Positions 1 to 7,576 of a stretch of DNA of 16,193 nucleotides are shown piece after piece. The DNA comes from Nanobdellota archaeon (GTDB lineage Bacteria; Patescibacteriota; Minisyncoccia; UBA6257; GWB1-50-10). Location: positions 1 through 16,193 of the forward strand of contig JAUYPG010000044.1 in NCBI GenBank assembly GCA_030695805.1. The letters run 5' to 3'. How positions within the stretch are numbered: the stretch's first letter is position 1; each line of letters begins with the position of its first letter. Below the pieces are notes generated by a model. The model worked only from the letters and a program-made list of their open reading frames with translations. It was not told where the DNA came from and made no database searches. The position numbers and the translations under genes were made by a program.

Positions 1-432
1 TCCGGCTCCGGGTTTTCCCGCGTTTACAACCTGACAGGCGGGATAGAGTTTGTCCAGAATGTTCGGATACGCTTCTTCGTTTGACACGGTGTACCCAAAG
101 GTCATGGAGTCGCCAAGAATGATAAGAGAAGGACGGAGGGGGTCCGTTTTTTCCCGCCGAAAGCCGAACTGGTCGGTTACGATATTGAACGTATATTCTT
201 TATACAGGTCGGAAAGATTACGCATACGGAGATTCGGCCGTACTTGCACCGGCCTATCATCGCCATACTGGTAGAGATCACTGGTCGGTTTGGCATTGAT
301 TGTATCGTAGTACATGGTCTTTTGGGGGGCGATCTTAAATATCAAAAATTCCAAAAAAACGAAACCAATGAGGCACGTTATCGAAAGAAGAAGAATTTTT
401 TTATAAAAGTCGTTTTGGGAGGACATTTTCAT
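1..432 (-). CDS. SGNH/GDSL-type hydrolase or acyltransferase, membrane-anchored, 3' end outside window
   Basis: Partial gene, open to the left edge: 144 codons are visible on the complement from ATG at 432 (a second in-frame ATG lies at 426). Seen: residues 12-33 form one hydrophobic segment, fitting a signal anchor or uncleaved signal peptide. A TDQFGFR stretch (86-92) is followed by LGDSMTFG (106-113), the block I motif of SGNH hydrolases with S109 as candidate nucleophile. VVNAGKPGAG (135-144) resembles block II with its conserved glycine. The catalytic Asp/His block would lie beyond the edge. Family knowledge: such anchored SGNH proteins in glycan loci often transfer or remove O-acetyl groups on the outer face of the membrane. 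Inference: acyl modification of the glycan made here. It diverges from the carbamoyltransferase gene across 52 bp. No clear Shine-Dalgarno precedes either ATG. Family assignment is firm, substrate unknown. Confidence 0.85.
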   Translation of the reverse strand, partial: MKMSSQNDFYKKILLLSITCLIGFVFLEFLIFKIAPQKTMYYDTINAKPTSDLYQYGDDRPVQVRPNLRMRNLSDLYKEYTFNIVTDQFGFRREKTDPLRPSLIILGDSMTFGYTVSNEEAYPNILDKLYPACQVVNAGKPGAG

Positions 433-484
433 AACCGAAGAAATTGTAGTAAAGTAAGACAATAGAATATATACCAGAAAAACC
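433..484. promoter_or_regulatory. Divergent intergenic region, presumed bidirectional promoter
   Basis: These 52 bp separate two divergent start codons, so transcription in both directions probably begins in or near here. The stretch is AT-rich. On the + strand TTGTAG (444-449) and TATATA (468-473) are separated by 18 bp and could be weak -35/-10 elements, which would leave only a few untranslated bases before the ATG at 485. No Shine-Dalgarno is seen for either gene. The placement is inferred from gene orientation; the motif matches are weak. Confidence 0.3.
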
Positions 485-2272
485 ATGAAAATACTAGGTC
501 TTTCTTTTTTTTACCACGACTCCGCGGCCGCGCTCCTTTGTGACGGAGTGCCCGTCGCCATGGCCGAAGAGGAGCGGTTTTCAAGGATAAAACACGACTA
601 CGGATTCCCGAAACGCGCCATAGATTTTGTGCTCGAGGAGGGGGGGTGCGCGCCCGGAGATATTGATTATGTCGTGTTCTACGAAAAGCCGTTCATCAAG
701 TTCGACCGGGTATTCAAAACGCTTTTGTGGACGTTCCCGTGGGCGCCCCACGTTTTCGCGAAGGCCGTAAAAAGCCTCTTCCTTTCGAAAATATGGATCC
801 GGGCGCTTATCGCGAAGGAGCTTGGCATAGATCATAAAAAAATTCTTTTTACCGAGCACCACCTTTCTCACGCGGCCGCCTCCTACCTCTCCTCGCCCCA
901 CGAAAAGGCGGCGATTCTTACGATTGACGGGGTGGGCGAGTGGGCTTGCGCCGCGATCGGGGCGGGGGAGAAAAACAAAATAAACATAATAAAGGAAATA
1001 CATTTCCCCCACTCTCTGGGACTCCTCTACTCGGCCTTCACGGCGTTTCTCGGATTTGAAGTAAATGAAGGAGAGTACAAGGTAATGGGAATGGCGCCGT
1101 ACGGAGAGCCAAAGTACGTGGATAAGGTGAAGAAACTCATAACGTTTTTTGACGACGGCTCCTACGCTCTCCATCTGGAATATTTCTCTTTTTATAAATC
1201 AAACAGCCGTACCTATTCGCGCGAGTTTATAAATCTCTTCGGCAGACCGCGCGACCCGAAATCGAAATTTTTTACAAGAGAGACGGGGTGGCCCGCGTAT
1301 TTTGGAGAAAAACCTGAGGGAAAAGCGTTCCAAAAACTGGCGGAGCGCGAGGAGTATTACGCGGACCTCGCCGCCTCTCTCCAGAAGGTTACGGAAGAGG
1401 CGGTGGTGCGTCTGGCCCGCGAAGCGCACCGCGTAACCGGCGCGAAGGCGCTTTGTTTGGGAGGCGGAGTGGCCCTGAATTCCGTGGCAAACTGGAAGAT
1501 CGTGGAACAAACTCCCTTTGAAGATGTATATATTCAGCCGGCGGCCGGGGACGCGGGGGGAGCTCTGGGCGCGGCACTCCTCACGCACGCCGTATTGGGA
1601 GGGGAGAGAAATTTTGTAATGAAAAAGGCCTACTACGGGAAGTCGTATTCACGAGAAGAGATAAAAAAATATATCGAAGAAAAATCTTTGAAGGCAGAAT
1701 TTTTTGAAGATGAAAACGACCTTACGAAGAAAGTCGCGGAAGAAATAGCGGACGGAAAAGTCGTAGGTTGGTTTCAGGGAAGGTTTGAATGGGGGCCGCG
1801 GGCGCTCGGCAACCGTTCCATCCTTGCCGACCCGAGGCGGGCCGACATGAAAGACATCGTAAACACCAAAATTAAATTCAGGGAGCCGTATCGGCCTTTC
1901 GCGCCCTCGGTCCTTGCGGAATACGCGGAAGAATATTTTGAAATTCCAAACGCAAAGAAGCACTATCCCGCGAGATTCATGCTCTATGTGGTCCCCGTAA
2001 AAAAAGAGAAGCGGGAAATTGTGCCGGCCATTACGCACGTGGACGGCACCGCGCGCCCGCAGCTGGTGTTTGAAGAAGAATCACCCCGCTACTCCCGCCT
2101 TATACGGGCGTTTGCCGAAAAAACCGGTGTGCCGCTTATCATGAATACATCCTTTAACCTGAAGGGAGAGCCAATCGTAAATACGCCGGAGGAAGCATAT
2201 TCAACTTTTATGAGGAGCGGTCTTGATGTCCTTGTGCTGGAAAACTTTGTCATCTTCAAAGAAAGCGTATGA
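485..2272 (+). CDS. Carbamoyltransferase, NodU/CmcH/TobZ family
   Basis: 595 residues, the usual length for the family. Members make carbamoyl-adenylate from carbamoyl phosphate and ATP and move the carbamoyl group to a hydroxyl, often on a sugar. Seen: an N-terminal Kae1/TsaD-like ASKHA domain opens with LGLSFFYHDSAAAL (4-17). H125, H129 and D148 keep the spacing of the metal ligands known in TobZ (H-x3-H, then Asp 19 residues on), and D356 in PAAGDAGGALGAAL is a candidate further ligand. LCLGGGVALNS (323-333) is a nucleotide-binding loop. The C-terminal domain starts near 411 and holds GWFQGRFEWGPRALGNRS (428-445), REPYRPFAPSV (466-476) and NTSFNLKGEP (554-563). All key residues look intact, so the enzyme is probably active. 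Inference: cytoplasmic carbamoylation of a sugar in this glycan. The TGA stop overlaps the next ATG by 4 bp, suggesting coupled translation. No Shine-Dalgarno is visible. Confidence 0.95.
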   Translation: MKILGLSFFYHDSAAALLCDGVPVAMAEEERFSRIKHDYGFPKRAIDFVLEEGGCAPGDIDYVVFYEKPFIKFDRVFKTLLWTFPWAPHVFAKAVKSLFLSKIWIRALIAKELGIDHKKILFTEHHLSHAAASYLSSPHEKAAILTIDGVGEWACAAIGAGEKNKINIIKEIHFPHSLGLLYSAFTAFLGFEVNEGEYKVMGMAPYGEPKYVDKVKKLITFFDDGSYALHLEYFSFYKSNSRTYSREFINLFGRPRDPKSKFFTRETGWPAYFGEKPEGKAFQKLAEREEYYADLAASLQKVTEEAVVRLAREAHRVTGAKALCLGGGVALNSVANWKIVEQTPFEDVYIQPAAGDAGGALGAALLTHAVLGGERNFVMKKAYYGKSYSREEIKKYIEEKSLKAEFFEDENDLTKKVAEEIADGKVVGWFQGRFEWGPRALGNRSILADPRRADMKDIVNTKIKFREPYRPFAPSVLAEYAEEYFEIPNAKKHYPARFMLYVVPVKKEKREIVPAITHVDGTARPQLVFEEESPRYSRLIRAFAEKTGVPLIMNTSFNLKGEPIVNTPEEAYSTFMRSGLDVLVLENFVIFKESV

Positions 2273-3549
2273 CGAACAAAGAGGTTTCAATACATTCGGT
2301 AACCGAAGGGCAAAAGCATCACTTCTTCGGGTTTCACGACCTTTGCCCGTGGGATGAGTCGGGAAGATTCATGCTCGCCATGGAAACTGATTTTATTGAC
2401 CGCTCGCCGAAGGCGGAAGACAAGGCGCGGATATGCGTCATTGATACACAAAACAATAACGCGCTGGAGGTTATTGCCGAAACTCGCGCGTGGAATTTTC
2501 ATCAGGGATGCCGGGCGCAGTGGCTTCCCAATAAGCAGGGGGAGATTATCTATAACGACAGACGAAGCGACAGATTCGTTTCCGTTGTTTTCGACACTCG
2601 GACAAAAAAAGAAATTGCAACATTTGACTACCCGGTGTACGTAATCAGTCCGGACGGAAGTTCTGGTTTAGGATTGAATTTTGAATGGCTGAACAGACAC
2701 GGTGGCTATGGATACGCATTATTTGGAGGGACTTCAGACGCTGAAAAACCAATACCCACATCCTTTGAAGAAACAGACGGCATTTTTCGGGTGGACTTGA
2801 AAACAGGCGAAACCAAACTCATAATTTCAATTCATGATATCGCCCACCTCAATAACTCGCCAAAACAAAACGAACACCACATTCTGACGCACATCACATT
2901 TAATCCGTTCGGCTCGCGGATCTGTTTTCTGGATAAGTATCGCCTGCCTGATGGAGGATTTATGCAACGGCCGGTCACGGCGAACCCTGACGGGAGTGAT
3001 GTCTATGTTTTACCGGGGCACGTCACTCACTATGATTGGAAAAATGATACAGAAATTTTAGGGTATGGAAAATTTAGTCCGCGCATTATGGATATGAGAA
3101 ATAAGGGTATATTGAAAAACCCCTTGTTGAAGCCGCTTCTCGAAATAGGGAGGAGTATGCGGGGCACCCTGAAACAAAAAATCGCGGGCCAAAGTTACCT
3201 GTTATTGAAAGATAAAACACAGGAAGTGAAACGCATAGCGGTTGGCGTTATGACCGAAGACGGCCATCCACAATTTTCACCCGATGGGAAATGGGTTATT
3301 ACGGACACATACCCGGACAAAAACCATGAACAAACCCTTATTCTCTACGATTGGGAGGGCAAAAAGAAAATTGAGCTGGAAAAATTCAGGTCCCTTCCCG
3401 AAGAACTTCCGGATTCATGGGACATAAGCGAAATGCGTTCGGACCTGCATCCGCGGTGGGACAGAAGCGGAAAAAAGGTATGTGTTGATTCGGTTGACGA
3501 AGGAACAAGGCAGATGTACGTTGTGGATGTAAGCAAACACATCAGGTAA
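2269..3549 (+). CDS. Beta-propeller protein, TolB / oligogalacturonate-lyase-like, function unknown
   Basis: 426 residues with no signal peptide or membrane segment, so probably cytoplasmic. Propeller-blade motifs repeat along the chain: FHDLCPWDESGRFML (22-36), GEIIYNDRR (91-99), VISPDGS (125-131), HITFNPFGSRICFLD (208-222), HVTHYDWKND (251-260), QFSPDGKWVITDTYPD (335-350) and HPRWDRSGKKVCVD (394-407). The SPDG and DRSG turns are typical of TolB/WD40-like blades. The His-rich strands at 203-211 and 251-254 resemble the arrangement in PL22 oligogalacturonate lyases, where histidines bind a metal. I cannot show that the catalytic set is present, so lyase activity is not claimed. The 4-bp overlap (ATGA) with the carbamoyltransferase gene suggests the two act together, perhaps by binding or altering a glycan intermediate. 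Codons are less GC-rich in feel than in the upstream gene, a possible but weak hint of separate origin. Confidence 0.8.
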   Translation: MTNKEVSIHSVTEGQKHHFFGFHDLCPWDESGRFMLAMETDFIDRSPKAEDKARICVIDTQNNNALEVIAETRAWNFHQGCRAQWLPNKQGEIIYNDRRSDRFVSVVFDTRTKKEIATFDYPVYVISPDGSSGLGLNFEWLNRHGGYGYALFGGTSDAEKPIPTSFEETDGIFRVDLKTGETKLIISIHDIAHLNNSPKQNEHHILTHITFNPFGSRICFLDKYRLPDGGFMQRPVTANPDGSDVYVLPGHVTHYDWKNDTEILGYGKFSPRIMDMRNKGILKNPLLKPLLEIGRSMRGTLKQKIAGQSYLLLKDKTQEVKRIAVGVMTEDGHPQFSPDGKWVITDTYPDKNHEQTLILYDWEGKKKIELEKFRSLPEELPDSWDISEMRSDLHPRWDRSGKKVCVDSVDEGTRQMYVVDVSKHIR

Positions 3550-3553
3550 GTAT

Positions 3554-4597
3554 ATGTTCAAAAAAATCGTAGTAGTTGGCCCAGAACATCCGGACACGCT
3601 TCCCAAAAGCGTGTTAGAGACGTTGCGGGAGATGGGGTATTCCGCGGAGCCGGTGGATGAACGGGAACTTTTCGGATTTTCCTTCAAAAAAGGAATGGAA
3701 AAAGGGGGTCGGCTTGGGTTGTGGACAAAGACGAAAAAAGCCGCGATTGAAACTTTCATTAAGGCAAGCCCGAAATTTGAGGCGCGGGTGTATGGGCGCC
3801 TCGCGAAGACCGTTCAAAAATATAAGCCAGATTTGGTTATATTCCACAGCGCCTGGATTCCGCCCCAAACAATCGGTTGGCTGAAAAAGAATACCAACGC
3901 GAAAATCATTTGCTGGTTTCCCGATCATCCCGGGAATATCGGCCGTCAGTATATTTTTGCCGCTCCCTACGACTGCGTGTTTTTTAAGGACAGATGGCTC
4001 GTGGAACGAGCCCGCCTCTTGGGAAAAAACGCGCATTATCTCCCAGAGGCCTGCATGCCAAAGTGGCACAAGCGCGTTCCTTTGACTGAAAAAGAACAGG
4101 AAACATACGGATGTGATATTACGATCGCCGGCAATATGTATTATTATCGGGCGATGATTTTCGAGGAGCTTGTAAAAAAATACAAGGTGAAACTTTGGGG
4201 CAGTTTCCCGCGCTGGGTAGATTCTCCGGCAAAAAAAGCGTTTCAAGGAAGAAACGTGATGGAACTTGAAAAAGCGAAAGCATTTAACGCCGCGAAAATC
4301 GTTGTGAATACGTTCCAGGGAGAAGTGTTCGGCGTAAATCAGCGGTTTTTTGAAATAGCGGGCTGTGGCGGATTTCAGATTTGCGAACATCGGGATATAA
4401 TTCAGGAGTTTTTCAAAATCGGTGAAGAGATAATCACTTTTTATACAATCGGCGATTTAATTGAAAAAATCGGCTATTACCTGGCGCATCCGGAAGAAAG
4501 AAAAAAAATTGCGGATGCGGCCTATGTTCGAGCCCACAAAGAGCATACATTCGAAAAAAGGTTGGAGAAGATGCTAGAAATAATTTCTAATATCTAA
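3554..4597 (+). CDS. CgeB-like glycosyltransferase (GT4-type fold)
   Basis: 347 residues. The N-terminal half opens with VVVGPEHPDTLPKSV (6-20), a Rossmann-type start, and contains KPDLVIFHSAWIP (91-103) and KIICWFPDHPGN (117-128). The C-terminal half carries the best signature: VNTFQGEVFGVNQRFFEIAG (251-270) followed by CGGFQICEHRDIIQEFF (271-287) and GEEIITFY (290-297). This is the donor-binding region of CgeB and related transferases (Glyco_trans_1_2 type), where a Glu in the RxFEIaacG stretch (E268 here) sits at the nucleotide-sugar site. Expected role: cytoplasmic transfer of a sugar from a nucleotide donor to a growing lipid-linked oligosaccharide. The acceptor and sugar cannot be read from sequence. 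The gene starts 4 bp after the beta-propeller gene, with AGG at 3544-3546 as a weak ribosome binding site. Confidence 0.87.
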   Translation: MFKKIVVVGPEHPDTLPKSVLETLREMGYSAEPVDERELFGFSFKKGMEKGGRLGLWTKTKKAAIETFIKASPKFEARVYGRLAKTVQKYKPDLVIFHSAWIPPQTIGWLKKNTNAKIICWFPDHPGNIGRQYIFAAPYDCVFFKDRWLVERARLLGKNAHYLPEACMPKWHKRVPLTEKEQETYGCDITIAGNMYYYRAMIFEELVKKYKVKLWGSFPRWVDSPAKKAFQGRNVMELEKAKAFNAAKIVVNTFQGEVFGVNQRFFEIAGCGGFQICEHRDIIQEFFKIGEEIITFYTIGDLIEKIGYYLAHPEERKKIADAAYVRAHKEHTFEKRLEKMLEIISNI

Positions 4598-4649
4598 ATC
4601 CTAATTTCCCTGCCTGCCGGCAGGCAGGTAAACAATTTCAAATTTCAAA
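4586..4649. repeat. Heptamer repeats flanking a palindrome in the 4598-4650 gap
   Basis: Reading from 4586, 7-bp units TCTAATA, TCTAAAT and CCTAATT run over the 3' end of the CgeB-like gene into the gap. After the palindrome, two exact TTTCAAA units follow (4636-4642, 4643-4649), ending against the next start codon at 4651. The 7-bp period matches the repeats found at four other places in the window. Nothing here looks like a Shine-Dalgarno or a standard terminator. Confidence 0.6.
4609..4628. repeat. Perfect 20-bp GC-rich palindrome
   Basis: The 20 bases read the same on both strands; the core is TGCCTGCCGGCAGGCA, extended by CC and GG. As RNA it could fold on itself only with a small loop and there is no following U-run, so an intrinsic terminator is doubtful. 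From memory, palindromes of this kind are frequent between genes in Parcubacteria-type genomes; that is recall, not a search result. It could be a protein-binding site, a dispersed repeat or an mRNA-stabilising element. Confidence 0.8.
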
Positions 4650-4650
4650 A

Positions 4651-6813
4651 ATGCAAAACGTAACACTCCATTTTTTCAAGGAACTTGAGGCAAGAAATAT
4701 CCGATACGCTGTTCTGCGTAAAGTAGAACTCATCCTGGAGAACATCGGAAACGACATCGATATTCTGATAGAAAAACAAGATGAAGAGCGCGCGCGGGGC
4801 ATAATCGGGGAAACGGCAAAAAAATTCGGTCTCCGCGTGTATGAGCGGAAAAACGCGGGGGGTCTGTATGCTATTCTCTATGGATATATTGAAGAAAAAC
4901 TAGAATTTGTAAGATTGGATTTTACAAATCCAGTAGAAAGCCCGAAGGCACTCCTCGAAAAACGCGTGAAGAACGAAAGGGAGATTTACTATATCCCAAG
5001 CGGTCTCCACGAAAAAAAGCGCAAAACAAAAATTAAAAATATCCTGACCTATCCGTGGCGGCTCATTTTCCCACCCGGAAAATTCGTGGTTATCGTTGGT
5101 CCGGACGGAGTGGGGAAGTCCACGACGGCGGAACTTGCGGCGCAAATTCTTACGGCGTTTCACGTTCCGGTCTGGCACAAGCATCTGGGCTTCCGACCAA
5201 AGATTCTTCCGGCAAAAAAAGGGGGAAAAAAATCAAGGGTGCCGGGGCTTTTGCGATTTCTCTATCATACGCTGGACCACATTCTTGGCTTTTGGTTCAA
5301 TATTCGCCCCATGCTTGTGAGGGGGAGGGTCGTTATCGGCGAACGGTATTACTACAACTTTCTCATTGACCCGCGATCTCAAAAAAGATACGGAGTTCCC
5401 CGACGGCTTCTTAGGACGGCATGGTTTTTTACGCCAAAGCCGGACATAGTCGTCCTTCTTTCAAATATCCCGCAGGTAATTTACGAGAGAAGACAGGAGC
5501 ACTCCGTGGAAGAAATCGCGCGTCAGCTTGAGGAGTATAGGAAAGCGGGAATGAAGGCGAAAACATTTCTGGAGGTTCGGACTGATAAGCTGCCGTTTGA
5601 AGTGGCGGAGGAGGTGGCGCTCATGCTTGCTCCGAAAAAATACAAACTGGCAATACTTATCTCGCATCCAATTCAATATCACACTCCCATATTTCGGGCG
5701 CTTGCGAAGGATCCCCAAATTGACCTCAAGGTCTATTACTGTTGGGATTTCGGCGTAGGAAAAGACGGCGAGGACGTGGAGTCCGGCGCCAGATATCAAT
5801 GGGACGTACCGCTTCTTGAGGGATACAAATATAGATTTTTGAAAAATTACAGCGAGAAACCATCGTCCTCGCATTTTTTCGGACAAATAAATCCGGGTAT
5901 TATACCGGAAGTTTTCGGCGGAACATATGACGCTCTCTGGGTACATGGCTACTCATTCGCCACAAACTGGTTTGCCTTTTTTGCGGCCCGCCTGAAGGGC
6001 GTCCCCATACTTTTCAGGGGCATCACGCACGCGCTCGACGCGAAACAGCGGCGTGTGGATTTCGGAAAACGAATGATTCTGCCGCTTCTTTTCCGTATGT
6101 GCGGGGCGTGTCTGTATATCGGGAAGAATAACAAGGAGTACTACAAAACGTACGGCGTACCGGATAAAAAATTGTTTCATGTTTCTCATGTGGTGGACAA
6201 CTCGTTTTTTGAAAAGTTTTATGAGAAACTCGGTCCCGCAAGAAGGAACATTCGTAAACGATACGGATTCCCCGACAATCGTCCGGTAATTCTTTTTCTG
6301 GGTCGGCTTGTTTCAAAAAAACGTCCGATGTGGGTACTTGATGCATATAAAAAAATAAGAAAAAATAATGCGTGCGGACTTATTCTCGCGGGGGAGGGGC
6401 CGGATCGGCGCGAAATGGAAAACGTTGTTTCCGCGGAGAATATTCCGGATGTCGTTTTTACCGGATTTTTGAACCAAACGGAAATACCCGAGGCCTATAT
6501 CGCATCAGACATATTCGTATTGCCGTCTGCCCGGGAAGAAACGTGGGGTTTAACGGTGAACGAAGCGATGAATTTCGGATTGCCGATTATCGTCTCCGAC
6601 AAGGTGGGTTGCGCGCCCGACTTGGTGCGTAAAAACGAGAATGGTTTCATCGTCTCATCCTTCGAAGAATTATGCGGCGCCCTTGAAGCGCTCGTTTCCA
6701 GTAAAGAAACGCGAAGTCAATTTGGGGCAAAATCCAGGAAAATAATTTCTTCATGGGATATCAAACAATCCGTTGAGGGGGCGCGAAGGGCATTACAATC
6801 AATTCATGATTAA
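4651..6813 (+). CDS. Three-domain fusion: nucleotidyltransferase-like, thymidylate-kinase-like, GT4 glycosyltransferase
   Basis: 720 residues, about twice a normal GT4 enzyme. Residues 1-125 resemble the nucleotidyltransferase-fold domain often joined to kinase-like proteins in glycan clusters; GNDIDILI (33-40) supplies the paired Asp residues D35 and D37. Residues 140-325 are a thymidylate-kinase-like P-loop domain: Walker A GPDGVGKST (150-158), IGERYYYNFLIDPRSQKRY (229-247) where relatives have DR, PDIVVLL (264-270) and a lid-like ERRQEHSVEEIARQ (279-292). Residues 331-720 are a full GT4 enzyme beginning LAILISHPIQYHTPIFRAL (333-351), with LFLGRLVSKKRP (548-559), LILAGEGPDRRE (577-588) and an EX7E motif, E630 and E638, in EETWGLTVNEAM. 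Inference: a sugar or polyol phosphate may be made and used by one polypeptide, but no substrate can be assigned. No Shine-Dalgarno is seen at 4651, whereas an excellent one precedes Met325, at the GT4 boundary. Confidence 0.9.
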   Translation: MQNVTLHFFKELEARNIRYAVLRKVELILENIGNDIDILIEKQDEERARGIIGETAKKFGLRVYERKNAGGLYAILYGYIEEKLEFVRLDFTNPVESPKALLEKRVKNEREIYYIPSGLHEKKRKTKIKNILTYPWRLIFPPGKFVVIVGPDGVGKSTTAELAAQILTAFHVPVWHKHLGFRPKILPAKKGGKKSRVPGLLRFLYHTLDHILGFWFNIRPMLVRGRVVIGERYYYNFLIDPRSQKRYGVPRRLLRTAWFFTPKPDIVVLLSNIPQVIYERRQEHSVEEIARQLEEYRKAGMKAKTFLEVRTDKLPFEVAEEVALMLAPKKYKLAILISHPIQYHTPIFRALAKDPQIDLKVYYCWDFGVGKDGEDVESGARYQWDVPLLEGYKYRFLKNYSEKPSSSHFFGQINPGIIPEVFGGTYDALWVHGYSFATNWFAFFAARLKGVPILFRGITHALDAKQRRVDFGKRMILPLLFRMCGACLYIGKNNKEYYKTYGVPDKKLFHVSHVVDNSFFEKFYEKLGPARRNIRKRYGFPDNRPVILFLGRLVSKKRPMWVLDAYKKIRKNNACGLILAGEGPDRREMENVVSAENIPDVVFTGFLNQTEIPEAYIASDIFVLPSAREETWGLTVNEAMNFGLPIIVSDKVGCAPDLVRKNENGFIVSSFEELCGALEALVSSKETRSQFGAKSRKIISSWDIKQSVEGARRALQSIHD
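5609..5625 (+). promoter_or_regulatory. Internal Shine-Dalgarno and ATG at the GT4 domain boundary
   Basis: AGGAGGT (5609-5615) is a full match to the consensus ribosome binding site and lies 7 bases before an in-frame ATG (5623-5625), Met325 of the fusion. Translation from there would give a 396-residue stand-alone GT4 protein starting MLAPKKYKLAILISHP, a typical GT4 start. The same bases encode EEV in the last helix of the kinase-like domain, so chance arising from Glu-Glu-Val codons is possible. Confidence 0.5.
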
Positions 6814-7576
6814 TATATCGAAAATTTCAGGAGAAACTTTTCTGGGAAAGCTGTTGCGACTGCCGCTCGGTTGCATACCGAAGAACGCCGTTATGCGAAT
6901 TTTGCAGGGACCGAACAAGGGGCTAAAATGGATAAAAGGAAGCGGTAACAATTCTTACTGGCTTGGTGCGTATGAGATAGAAAAACAGCAAATAATGAAA
7001 GGGGCCCTAAGGGAAGGTATGGTTTTTTACGATATAGGAGCGCATGTGGGATTCTTTACCATATTGGCGGCTCGTCAGGTCGGAAGGAAGGGGCTTGTCG
7101 TTGCGTTCGAGCCGTTTGAAAAAAATCTTCATTGCCTTGAAAAGAATGTTGCCTTAAACGGATTTCAGAACGTGATTATAAAAAAAGGGGTTGTAACTGA
7201 AAAAATAGGCCATTCCTATTTTCAAAAAGGGGAAAGCAGCGCGGGGGGGCATATTTCCGACAAAGGGGAGATGGTGCCGGCATATTCAATTGATGAATTG
7301 GTGGCGAAAGGGCTACAAAGACCGGACGTCGTGAAGATTGACGTACAGGGAGCAGCCCTTTTGGCGCTCCGCGGGATGGCGAAAACCCTGAAAAATAATA
7401 ACGTAAAGATTTTCATAGCCATTGATAATGGCCCCCGGCAGGGCATCCCGCGTTTTTCTAAAAAAGACATACATGATTTTTTGAAATCCATTGGATATAG
7501 TGCGGTCGGCATGCGGGGGGAAAAAATTCCGGGAGGTTGCCTCGAAGAAGCAAATGAAATATTCGCCTGCAAATAA
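6806..7576 (+). CDS. FkbM family SAM-dependent methyltransferase (first copy)
   Basis: 256 residues from ATG 6806, chosen because it gives an 8-bp overlap with the previous gene; an in-frame ATG at 6773 would add 11 residues of low family likeness. Seen: VFYDIGAHVGFFTILAA (73-89) is SAM motif I, VVAFEPFEKNLHCLEKNV (98-115) holds the acidic residue that binds the SAM ribose, and VVKIDVQGAALLALRGM (175-191) is the FkbM signature. That signature normally reads KIDVEGAE; here both Glu positions are changed (Q181, A184). Family knowledge: FkbM enzymes O-methylate sugars and natural products. Inference: methylation of a sugar in the glycan or its precursor. The acidic-residue changes may alter catalysis or acceptor choice; similar variants probably occur in other FkbM proteins. 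Confidence 0.9.
   Translation: MINISKISGETFLGKLLRLPLGCIPKNAVMRILQGPNKGLKWIKGSGNNSYWLGAYEIEKQQIMKGALREGMVFYDIGAHVGFFTILAARQVGRKGLVVAFEPFEKNLHCLEKNVALNGFQNVIIKKGVVTEKIGHSYFQKGESSAGGHISDKGEMVPAYSIDELVAKGLQRPDVVKIDVQGAALLALRGMAKTLKNNNVKIFIAIDNGPRQGIPRFSKKDIHDFLKSIGYSAVGMRGEKIPGGCLEEANEIFACK

Noticed and set aside
50..465. Two short + strand frames at the left edge
   Set aside because: The complement encodes a clear SGNH protein that runs off the edge; the + strand frames are its shadows.
581..2038. Long opposite-strand frames under the carbamoyltransferase gene
   Set aside because: Shadows of a strongly supported gene; their translations show no family motifs.
3614..4390. 258-codon opposite-strand frame under the CgeB-like gene
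   Set aside because: It mirrors the forward gene, which has clear glycosyltransferase motifs; the reverse product has no recognisable domain.
4586..4649. CRISPR array
   Set aside because: Repeats are 7 bp with no spacers; no cas genes are present.
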